In this document: positions 1 through 5,079 of the stretch, one piece after another
How positions within the stretch are numbered: position 1 is the stretch's first letter
Layout: each line of letters opens with the position of its first letter
Assembly: GCA_017610525.1 (NCBI GenBank)
Contig: JAFCBW010000055.1
Location: 1 to 7,537, forward strand
Length of the DNA stretch: 7,537 bases
Direction: 5' to 3'
Origin: Candidatus Nanohalarchaeota archaeon
Lineage (GTDB): Archaea; EX4484-52; B79-G9
Program-made: the position numbers and the translations under genes
The notes under the pieces: model-generated
Seen by the model: the letters and a program-made list of their open reading frames with translations, nothing else
What the model was told of the DNA's origin: nothing
Databases searched by the model: none

Positions 1-1783
1 CGTTTTTATAGTCCTGGCTTGATGTGCTATGGGGAGAAATCCAATCTGCAGGGCTATCAAACAACGCGGCATTTGTTCCTGTCTTGAACTGAAAAGTCAT
101 TCCAACGGGATGCTGTTTTGGTTTCGTATTTTCATAATTCTTGATATAATTTATCATATGATACTGCCATTCCGTGGAATATGGGCCGGCTTCATTAGTT
201 ATTTCATAAAGCACATTATCTAAATCATTCACCGTATCAATAACTTTGCGAATATATGCCTCCTGCACATTCACTACCTCGGAAATTCCCAAAGTATTTA
301 TCTCAAGACCGCGAATATCACCATCAGGATTTCCATTTATTCCATTTATATTATTTTCAACATTAAAGGGATGTCCGTCCCAACACCATGGAACTTCTGA
401 AAATTGTATTCTATGACCTTGAAAAAGCATAATTGAAACATAAATATCTCTATCGCCTGCAGCAATAATTCTAGACCTTAACCTGCTAAAGTACACATCA
501 TTAAAGGAAGTCAAATCAAACTTTAGTTTCCCATCTAAAGCTTGCCCTGGTCCCGTTCGAATCCATGGTTGGGGATAACTGTATTGAAGACCGCTTCCGT
601 AATCATACTTAAACAGTTCCCATGTCCACATTCTCATAAAATTATGGTTGCGATCTTCCATAAAGTCTAGATATTTATTATAATCAAATGCGGTTGGGGG
701 ATAAACAATATCATAGTCTTTCAGATTCTTCCACGTATGAGATCCAGTCAAATATATCGCCTTTCCAGACCCATCAGTAAAGTATCTGGGATTTGAAGGG
801 TGAACTTTAAGGACGTTCGTCTGTGTGGATGTCATATCACAATCCGGATCATATTCGCTCCCGCAATCAGGGTCACATATATTATTCACAATAGCGCAAT
901 CAAGGTCACACACCCCGTCTTCATATAGCATATTCACCCCATTATCCTCCTCATCATACCCGCAATCAAGATCACAAAAACCATCAGAAGAAAAATACAC
1001 CCCATTCTCCAGATGCATGCCATACTTATTACAATCCGGATCACAAATCTCCAAAACCGAAGTGCCATTATTCAGACAATCAATATCACAGATATAATCC
1101 ACAACATTATGCGAATCAGCGTCGCATATCCTGTCCTCATCACGGGACATTCGGTATCCATTATCATCCTCCTCAAAATCATCAATGCAATCCCTTGCCT
1201 CATTTACCATGTCTTTCTCATTAGTAAAGCAATCCATATCACAGATACCATCTCCCTCTCTGGAGCACCGCCTGTCACAGACCTTGTCCTCGATACCATT
1301 TGTATTGCATGCCGGGTCGCACTCTGTGCTGACTATACACGCCGGATCGCACCGCCTGTCCGCAGTATTGCAGATGCATTTATCCTTACTAAGCGAAATC
1401 CTCATATCCTCCTGGTTTTTAACAATACAGATATATCCCGGATTCTTCAAAGTATAAGGCTTCGTATGCGTCAATGCCATAAAAGGCGCACTATAACTCT
1501 TATCATCCACACTGACTTTAACGCGCTTATAATCAACTTCCACATCCACTTTCATCCCTTTTGGCACTTTATACACCATAGCCACACTGCCCGCTTCCGC
1601 AGCCGCACAATCCATATTAAAAGCAATATCCTTCGAAACAAGTGCAAGCGCCGACATATCTGCCGCCTCAGACTGCCCGGAAAAAAGCATAGATCCCATG
1701 GATCCAAGCAACACAAACGATATGATGACACCAAAAGCTACAAGAACCGTTTCAGAAATTACAATCGCGCCCAATCGTCTCAC
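1..1783 (-). CDS. Pilin-like N-terminus + CDxxC-repeat region + glycoside-hydrolase-like domain (DUF4038/DUF6298 type), 3' end cut by window
   Basis: The minus frame is open from a GTG at 1783 to the window edge (594 codons, no stop seen), so the C-terminus is missing. Residues 1-35 are a short basic start (MRRLG) followed by a hydrophobic helix with a Glu near its beginning, like archaeal prepilin N-termini. Residues ~36-135 are probably a beta-rich surface domain. Residues 136-316 carry nine CDxxC units (CDPAC, CDMDC, CDIDC, CDPDC, CDLDC and others) plus degenerate CDADS and YDPDC, likely a disulfide-rich, Ca2+- or metal-binding spacer. From ~320 the sequence matches my memory of the DUF4038/DUF6298 apiosidase-like TIM-barrel family: GSHTWKNLKDYD, FMRMWTWELF, a GHPFNVENN stretch, and YEITNEAG, where E531 would be the clan GH-A acid/base. 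The second catalytic Glu is not reached. Inference: an enzyme displayed on the cell surface or a pilus; substrate unknown. The GTG start is fixed by a strong ribosome binding site. Confidence 0.85.
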   Translation of the reverse strand, partial: MRRLGAIVISETVLVAFGVIISFVLLGSMGSMLFSGQSEAADMSALALVSKDIAFNMDCAAAEAGSVAMVYKVPKGMKVDVEVDYKRVKVSVDDKSYSAPFMALTHTKPYTLKNPGYICIVKNQEDMRISLSKDKCICNTADRRCDPACIVSTECDPACNTNGIEDKVCDRRCSREGDGICDMDCFTNEKDMVNEARDCIDDFEEDDNGYRMSRDEDRICDADSHNVVDYICDIDCLNNGTSVLEICDPDCNKYGMHLENGVYFSSDGFCDLDCGYDEEDNGVNMLYEDGVCDLDCAIVNNICDPDCGSEYDPDCDMTSTQTNVLKVHPSNPRYFTDGSGKAIYLTGSHTWKNLKDYDIVYPPTAFDYNKYLDFMEDRNHNFMRMWTWELFKYDYGSGLQYSYPQPWIRTGPGQALDGKLKFDLTSFNDVYFSRLRSRIIAAGDRDIYVSIMLFQGHRIQFSEVPWCWDGHPFNVENNINGINGNPDGDIRGLEINTLGISEVVNVQEAYIRKVIDTVNDLDNVLYEITNEAGPYSTEWQYHMINYIKNYENTKPKQHPVGMTFQFKTGTNAALFDSPADWISPHSTSSQDYKN

Positions 1784-1793
1784 AATAACAACA

Positions 1794-1801
1794 CACCCTC
1801 C
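1794..1801 (-). promoter_or_regulatory. Ribosome binding site deciding a GTG start
   Basis: GGAGGGTG lies 10 bases ahead of the GTG at 1783 of the glycosidase-like gene. No in-frame ATG lies between it and the start, and in-frame TTG codons further upstream (1816, 1831) have no comparable site. It supports the GTG as the real start and the basic MRRLG peptide as the true N-terminus. An AT-rich stretch at about 1815-1826 could be a TATA box, but the predicted transcript start would fall inside this site, so I do not call a separate promoter. Confidence 0.7.
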
Positions 1802-1880
1802 AAGATGATCCCTCAAAATATATCTGCACAAACATACTATTGATTTTCAAAAAACCAATCACAACACAATTCCCATTTTC

Positions 1881-2233
1881 TCAGGGGCAGTTCGAGTCTG
1901 CTGAATCAACATCCCCGTCACAGTCATTATCAATGCCCCCTGCACAGTCTATTTCTACTGCACCACAATCCGAATCATCATCATCAACACAGCCATCATA
2001 GTCATTCTCCATGGCATCATCACATATTGTCTCACTTGACTCCAGACAATTTTGCTCCAGTCATCCCCCATAACACCTTTGGGTGTGCTAGGTGTAGCGC
2101 AATAACTACACCTCTTCTTCACAACGCACATACCGTTTTCACACTTCATATAAGAGCACGAGCCATATATCGGCTCACATGTATTAGGCAGCGAATCACA
2201 CTCCTCACCAATTCCACATTCCCGTTCCCTCAC
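1881..2233 (-). CDS. Cys/Asp-rich MopE-like metal-binding protein, reading frame broken once near 2050
   Basis: The frame from the GTG at 2233 encodes a cysteine-rich segment (CGIGEECDS, CSYMKCENGMC, KKRCSYC). After the A4 run at 2053-2050 that frame turns into Met/Trp-rich nonsense and stops at 1955. The -1 frame from the same point reads CDDAMENDYDGCVDDDDSDC then CAGGIDNDCDGDVD and ends at TGA 1883-1881. The latter is the C-x-DNDCDG-x-VD motif known from MopE-like metal-binding repeats (Pfam Cu-binding_MopE type). One extra A in the run would join both halves into a ~117-residue protein. The GTG overlaps the upstream stop (GTGA), with AGGAGG 8 bases ahead, so translation is probably coupled to the pilin-like gene. 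No signal peptide or helix is present although the modules are of extracellular type; it may originally have been the C-terminal part of the upstream protein. A mutation or a sequencing error both fit. Confidence 0.7.
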
Positions 2234-2772
2234 GGAGAATCCTCCTTCAGGGATATTATCTTTTCAGAATTAATGCTCACCACATCTTCATCGCTTTTAA
2301 TAATAACCATCTCATAAGCATGCACAACATCTCCCCCGATAATCTGGTTCACCCGCGAAAAAAGATCCTGCTCAAGGCTCGGAGTACCCAGGTACGACAT
2401 ATTGATATTGCAACGTAGTTCCTCGCAGTACGGCTCATCACCATAGAACTGTATGCACAAAAACTTACCCTCAAACCGGTTTTCTCTCTTTATCATAACC
2501 GAAACCTTATCCGGCGGCGGACCGGAAATATCAGAACTATAGATTGCCTTAATATCATCCGGGAAACTGCACTTATGAGGATAAATATTTTCAAGCCCTC
2601 CCTGGCACACCATCCTCGTCTTTGCCACCAGTTCAGAAAACTCCTGCACAGCCATAAGTCGCTGCGTATCACTTAGCTGGTTGCCTCCGATAGACATACT
2701 GGTGGCAAACACCAGCATACCCATAGTAGTCAGGCCAAGAATCCATATCCATGTTGCAATTTCTGCTTTCAT
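2230..2772 (-). CDS. Pilin-like secreted/membrane protein, paralogue B
   Basis: A 180-residue protein with a very short N-terminus (MKAE), then a hydrophobic helix (~6-28, containing WIWILGL) and a mostly polar outer domain with Cys 56, 68, 106, 116 and 121. It is a clear paralogue of the protein at 3557-4114. Shared features are a W-[VI]-W helix start, AIY followed by GPPxD, a [MF]C/LC-x-QF stretch, CN[VI]xM[ST]Y[IL]G[AT]P, a GG dipeptide near 146-147, and a final IVK/IIK with DxV. Four cysteines align between the two. No family name is recognised; 'pilin-like' rests on architecture and neighbours, and the classical Glu+5 is not convincing. I prefer ATG 2772 over GTG 2781/2778 because GGTG three bases upstream matches the site used by neighbouring genes. 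Its stop overlaps the next gene's start. Confidence 0.8.
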   Translation of the reverse strand: MKAEIATWIWILGLTTMGMLVFATSMSIGGNQLSDTQRLMAVQEFSELVAKTRMVCQGGLENIYPHKCSFPDDIKAIYSSDISGPPPDKVSVMIKRENRFEGKFLCIQFYGDEPYCEELRCNINMSYLGTPSLEQDLFSRVNQIIGGDVVHAYEMVIIKSDEDVVSINSEKIISLKEDSP

Positions 2773-2800
2773 AAACACCACAATATACTATTACTAGTAC

Positions 2801-2813
2801 CTCATATAAATAA
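2801..2813 (-). promoter_or_regulatory. TATA box for pilin-like paralogue B
   Basis: TTTATATG (2810-2803) sits in the 49-base gap behind the zinc-ribbon gene. Normal archaeal spacing puts the transcript start at about 2779-2782, giving a leader of at most ten bases before ATG 2772, or a leaderless transcript if GTG 2781 is used. Gene B and its overlapping partner could therefore be transcribed independently of the zinc-ribbon gene. Inferred from spacing and base pattern only. Confidence 0.5.
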
Positions 2814-2821
2814 TTTTCTGG

Positions 2822-3436
2822 TTACACGCCAGGTATTCCTAAAAAAGCACTTTCTGCAAACGTGTACAGCAAATAAATACCTGCCACAGCCGCTCCAATA
2901 AACGCCAGGTAAACAATAATCTCAAGAATCTTTGCAACACCTGACAGGAAACTGCGCTTCGGCTTAACAGGAACCTGCACCATCACAGGCACTTGTTGAA
3001 CCGGTACCTGCCCTGGAATTTGTCCCTGTGGCGCCCCAACAGGCGGCGGCAACGGCTGGTCAGGAGCCAGCTCCTCTCCTTTGCGATACCTATCTTGTGA
3101 CCCATAATCTCTCATCATTCCATCTCTTCGGGTCCTCTCCTCAGAATCATAAGATACCCTCCTGTTCCCCTCATCAATCCCACTTTCATCCGTACCCGCC
3201 ATTCTTTCTCTCTCATACCCTTCCTGCCCAGGCTCATTACTTCCGGACTCTGGTGTTCTCAATCTTTCTTCATCAGTGATTGTGTTATTTTCAGGGCATC
3301 CTTCACAATATTCAGGACTGCCCATGCCCGCATTTTGCCCTGTCGGCTCACCTGCAGGAACAATTTTCGTGCCGCAGCCAAAGCAATACCTTTCCCCTGC
3401 CTTTACAAGTGCACCGCAATTTGGACAATATGTCAT
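2822..3436 (-). CDS. Membrane-tethered zinc-ribbon protein with long disordered linker
   Basis: A 204-residue protein. Residues 4-21 form a zinc ribbon (CPNC...CFGC; C4, C7, C18, C21), and a second CxxC pair follows at C44/C47 (CEGC). Residues ~50-125 are charged and rich in Glu, Arg, Gly and Ser, so probably disordered. Residues ~127-160 are a Pro/Gln/Val stretch (VPVQQVPVMVQVPVKP). One transmembrane helix lies at ~168-192, followed by a short tail. The likely topology is a cytoplasmic zinc ribbon tethered by its C-terminal helix. This layout is common in archaea and bacteria for proteins of unknown role, and no specific function is recognised. ATG 3436 is chosen over GTG 3445 because GGTGA sits five bases before it and the GTG falls inside that site. 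It has its own TATA box, and its neighbours on both sides are pilin-like genes on the same strand. Confidence 0.85.
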   Translation of the reverse strand: MTYCPNCGALVKAGERYCFGCGTKIVPAGEPTGQNAGMGSPEYCEGCPENNTITDEERLRTPESGSNEPGQEGYERERMAGTDESGIDEGNRRVSYDSEERTRRDGMMRDYGSQDRYRKGEELAPDQPLPPPVGAPQGQIPGQVPVQQVPVMVQVPVKPKRSFLSGVAKILEIIVYLAFIGAAVAGIYLLYTFAESAFLGIPGV

Positions 3437-3469
3437 AAAATTCACCGCTTAAACATTTCGCATTAATAG

Positions 3470-3480
3470 CTTATATATTT
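3470..3480 (-). promoter_or_regulatory. TATA box for the zinc-ribbon membrane protein gene
   Basis: ATATATAA on the minus strand (3478-3471) predicts a transcript start near 3448, just ahead of the GGTGA ribosome binding site at 3446-3442. Its upstream edge abuts the repeated hairpin element at 3478-3556. Confidence 0.55.
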
Positions 3481-3556
3481 TTTATTGTATATACTGTCTG
3501 AACCGTCAATAAAAAAGCATAGGATTGCCCAATTTTTACAAATATCCTATGATTTT
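3478..3556. repeat. ~79-bp intergenic repeat, copy 1
   Basis: The stretch aligns without gaps to 7352-7430. By hand count 47 of 57 bases match over 3500-3556 versus 7374-7430, and 13 of 19 over 3481-3499 versus 7355-7373. Similarity stops on the left at a T-run; on the right it may continue into the 3' end of the pilin-like gene (see the remnant at 7433-7537). It contains a hairpin with poly-A/poly-T flanks. It could be a duplicated gene end, a dispersed terminator-like element, or a small RNA. Confidence 0.7.
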
Positions 3557-3558
3557 TT
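3511..3558 (-). terminator. Hairpin terminator after pilin-like paralogue A
   Basis: CATAGGAT (3518-3525) pairs perfectly with ATCCTATG (3544-3551) around an 18-base loop. The stem is extended past one G/A mismatch by six A-T pairs (3511-3516 with 3553-3558). Read on the minus strand it starts at the stop codon of the pilin-like gene and ends in a run of six T, as expected of a U-tract terminator. It is symmetrical enough to work on both strands. Confidence 0.6.
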
Positions 3559-4114
3559 ATTTCAACACAGGTTTTGCCTCAATCAAAACATTATCCTTGC
3601 CGGTCTTTACAATACTCACCTTATAGTTAAACACTCCTCCGGTAAGTCGTGCAATCCTCTCAAGTTTCGAGCCCTTGCGCGGAGCACCTATATACGTCAT
3701 AGTGACATTGCATGCTGTCTTTTTGCAATGAAATGTATCAAAATCATGCTCAACCTCGAACTGATAGCACATATAATACCCTGAAGTTGCATTAAGATTC
3801 TCAATATAATACGGCGCTGAATCCACTGGCGGTCCGTCATTTTCAGACACATATATCGCATAGACATCCCTATTCACAGATATCTCTTTTCCATACCTTG
3901 AACCTTTTGGCATTGAACATATCTCATTTGCAGTATTATAGATCATATTAAACTTTTCCACAACCTGCTGATTATTCAACTGCACAATAAGCATCATGAT
4001 ATTCTGTTGCGCACTCGCAAAAACAAACGCCGCCATCATAATGCCTATGATGACCCACACCCATATGGACATGGAAATACCTGACCTCTTATTCATGCGC
4101 ACATTCATTCCCAT
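3557..4114 (-). CDS. Pilin-like secreted/membrane protein, paralogue A
   Basis: A 185-residue protein from ATG 4114. A basic N-terminus (MNKRSG at 7-12) precedes a hydrophobic helix (~14-36, SIWVWVIIGIMMAAFVF). The outer domain has Cys 66, 116, 130 and 135 and two N-glycosylation sequons (NAT 108-110, NVT 136-138). K-R-S-G directly before the helix resembles an archaeal class III (prepilin) signal cut after Gly, but Glu+5 is absent. It is paralogous to the 2230-2772 protein: AIY...GPP-x-D, YYMCYQF, ACNVTMTYIGAP, GG and IVK...DNV all have counterparts, and the four cysteines align with similar spacing. Several starts are possible (TTG 4120; ATG 4114, 4108, 4096). The TATA box predicts a transcript start near 4115-4118, favouring a nearly leaderless message from ATG 4114. 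Function unknown; probably a pilus or surface subunit. Confidence 0.82.
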   Translation of the reverse strand: MGMNVRMNKRSGISMSIWVWVIIGIMMAAFVFASAQQNIMMLIVQLNNQQVVEKFNMIYNTANEICSMPKGSRYGKEISVNRDVYAIYVSENDGPPVDSAPYYIENLNATSGYYMCYQFEVEHDFDTFHCKKTACNVTMTYIGAPRKGSKLERIARLTGGVFNYKVSIVKTGKDNVLIEAKPVLK

Positions 4115-4137
4115 GCACAATCAATTAGCATAACTAA

Positions 4138-4147
4138 CATATATAAT
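4138..4147 (-). promoter_or_regulatory. TATA box for pilin-like paralogue A
   Basis: TTATATAT on the minus strand (4146-4139) lies about 27 bases ahead of the ATG at 4114, implying a leaderless or nearly leaderless transcript. A perfect inverted repeat directly abuts it upstream. Confidence 0.55.
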
Positions 4148-4160
4148 TGACCCTGGGTCA
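4148..4160. promoter_or_regulatory. Candidate operator: perfect 13-bp palindrome between divergent promoters
   Basis: TGACCC-T-GGGTCA is a perfect inverted repeat with a one-base centre. It touches the TATA box of the minus-strand pilin-like gene, in the position of the TFB-recognition element, and lies about 17 bases upstream of the TATA box of the plus-strand membrane protein gene. It is GC-rich in an otherwise AT-rich gap. This suits a dimeric regulator controlling one or both genes; no regulator gene is visible in the window. Confidence 0.5.
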
Positions 4161-4176
4161 TGGAACAAAACAACAT

Positions 4177-4187
4177 TTATAAATATT
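4177..4187 (+). promoter_or_regulatory. TATA box for the basic-tail membrane protein gene
   Basis: TTTATAAATAT predicts a transcript start near 4208 and a leader of about 35 bases. That leader contains the GGTGAT ribosome binding site (4233-4238) ahead of ATG 4243. Confidence 0.5.
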
Positions 4188-4242
4188 ACACAAGTATTTT
4201 ACAACATAGGATAATAAAACAATAATAATACAGGTGATTATA

Positions 4243-4719
4243 ATGGCAAAAAAAACATCAACAAAAACAAAAGCACGCGCAAAAACAACAAGACCGCGCA
4301 CAGCAAAACCCGCTGCAATAACTGAAAACGACAACGCACCGGTAATTCGAAGAGAGATCTTCAACATGGAAACACTAAACATACTATTAAGCTCAATAAT
4401 ACTCGTAGTATTACTATACTCACTCTCTCTGGGAGGCACCGCTACTACACAACCCGCCACAACAGCGCCGCAATTCGCATCCGACGAAACATCCTGCAAA
4501 ATCTTCTGCGAATACAACCCGCAATACGGTGAAGGTGAATACGGAGGCATAAGTGAAAACGGTCACTGTCTATGCAAGATAACCCTCGACGCAATGCCGA
4601 ACTACGTCCAAAACAAAACCATGTCAGCAACACTACTGATAGACCAGGGAATAATAATAGAAAGCGCAACAATAACCGACGGAGCCGAACAGCAGCAACA
4701 ATTCCAGATGATGCAATAG
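4243..4719 (+). CDS. Single-pass membrane protein with histone-like basic tail and four-cysteine outer domain
   Basis: A 158-residue protein. Residues 2-25 are almost only Lys, Arg, Thr and Ala (KKTSTKTKARAKTTRPRT), like the tail of histone H1 or other nucleic-acid-binding tails. One transmembrane helix lies at ~45-64 (ILLSSIILVVLLYSLSL). A Thr/Ala/Pro/Gln linker follows, then an outer domain with C85, C89, C109 and C111 (CKIFC...CLC) and a sequon at N124 (NKT); the end is Gln-rich. Topology by the positive-inside rule is N-terminus in the cytoplasm, C-terminus outside. No family is recognised. ATG 4243 is preferred because the alternative GTG at 4234 lies inside the GGTGAT ribosome binding site. 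The gene is divergent from the pilin-like gene at 3557-4114 and convergent, one base apart, with the small gene at 4721-4972. Codons often end in C or A (AAC, GAC, ATA), like the HerA gene. Confidence 0.82.
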   Translation: MAKKTSTKTKARAKTTRPRTAKPAAITENDNAPVIRREIFNMETLNILLSSIILVVLLYSLSLGGTATTQPATTAPQFASDETSCKIFCEYNPQYGEGEYGGISENGHCLCKITLDAMPNYVQNKTMSATLLIDQGIIIESATITDGAEQQQQFQMMQ

Positions 4720-4720
4720 C

Positions 4721-4972
4721 TCACAGGAACATATTCCTTGTATGTATTGTCTCTGTCCGTCCTCTCCTGTCCCTGCACTTAACCTGAACCCCGTACTCAC
4801 TTAGGACTACTTCGCACAGAAACTTGCCATTAGAGACCTTAAACGTGCCCCCGACAGGATTCTCCACAAGCATCTTATTGCGCTCAATGGCTCTCCTCTT
4901 CTCATTAATATAATCAACCTGAAACATCAGCGGTCGTCTAAAACATCTCTGTTCTTCACTTCTACCCATCAT
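4721..4972 (-). CDS. Small hypothetical protein (83 aa) divergent from the HerA-like gene
   Basis: The product is unrecognised. The first third is charged and probably helical (INEKRRAIERNK at 22-33); the rest looks like short beta strands with many Arg and Lys (GTFKVSNGKFLCEVVLSEY at 42-60, VKCRDRRGRTETIH at 64-77). Cys 10, 53 and 66 are present, with no helix or signal peptide, so it is probably cytoplasmic. ATG 4972 (or 4969) is preferred over the longer in-frame start at 5029 because a TATA box at 5004-5013 would place transcription at about 4981; the longer version would start upstream of its own promoter. It shares a 107-base divergent promoter region with the HerA-like gene, and its stop is one base from that of the convergent membrane protein gene. 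The evidence that it is real is the promoter placement and the tight packing. Confidence 0.6.
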   Translation of the reverse strand: MMGRSEEQRCFRRPLMFQVDYINEKRRAIERNKMLVENPVGGTFKVSNGKFLCEVVLSEYGVQVKCRDRRGRTETIHTRNMFL

Positions 4973-5003
4973 AAACACACCATCACTCAATAATAGTAAC
5001 AAA

Positions 5004-5013
5004 CATTTATAAA
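5004..5013 (-). promoter_or_regulatory. TATA box for the 83-residue protein gene
   Basis: TTTATAAATG on the minus strand predicts a transcript start near 4981, leaving about nine leader bases before ATG 4972. Because the motif is nearly palindromic it could also serve the plus-strand ATPase gene, with a ~45-base leader. Confidence 0.5.
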
Positions 5014-5030
5014 CCTTTTGTTCAGGCAAG

Positions 5031-5044
5031 GTTTTTAAAAATGA
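5031..5044 (+). promoter_or_regulatory. Probable TATA box and ribosome binding site region of the HerA-like gene
   Basis: GGTTTTTAAAAATG contains an AT core (5032-5041) whose normal spacing gives a transcript start near 5063. A GGTGG ribosome binding site at 5071-5075 precedes ATG 5080 by four bases. Confidence 0.45.
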
Positions 5045-5079
5045 ACATCACTATTTAATAACACGATTCAGGTGGTTAC

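Noticed and set aside
825..1097. Plus-strand Ser/Gln-rich repetitive frame (SQSGSYS-type)
   Set aside because: Antisense reading of the same CDPDC repeats; no start site signal and no downstream logic.
1013..1843. Long plus-strand frame (276 codons) with many HITD/IT-type repeats
   Set aside because: It is the shadow of the CDxxC repeats and pilin-like N-terminus on the minus strand. The minus frame is far more convincing (ribosome binding site, helix, known domain) and continues to the window edge.
1955..2050. Met/Trp-rich tail of the minus frame (VMMPWRMTMMAVLMMM)
   Set aside because: It is an out-of-frame reading of the Asp/Cys-rich MopE-like segment; the -1 frame gives the recognisable motif.
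2045..2060. Programmed -1 frameshift at the AAAA run
   Set aside because: Slipping back one base would place the lysine tRNA on CAA, not a good match, and no X-XXY-YYZ heptamer is present; a base loss or sequencing error is simpler.
3478..3556. Insertion sequence or MITE ends
   Set aside because: No target-site duplication or terminal inverted repeat beyond the central hairpin was seen, and neighbouring gene-end similarity favours duplication of a 3' end.
4158..4550. Minus-strand hydrophobic frame of 130 codons
   Set aside because: Lies antisense to the basic-tail membrane protein gene, which has a proper promoter, ribosome binding site and domain layout; hydrophobicity is a by-product of the antisense reading.
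4973..5029. Longer N-terminus for the 83-residue protein (start at 5029)
   Set aside because: The extension overlaps the TATA box at 5004-5013, so its start would lie upstream of the likely transcript start.
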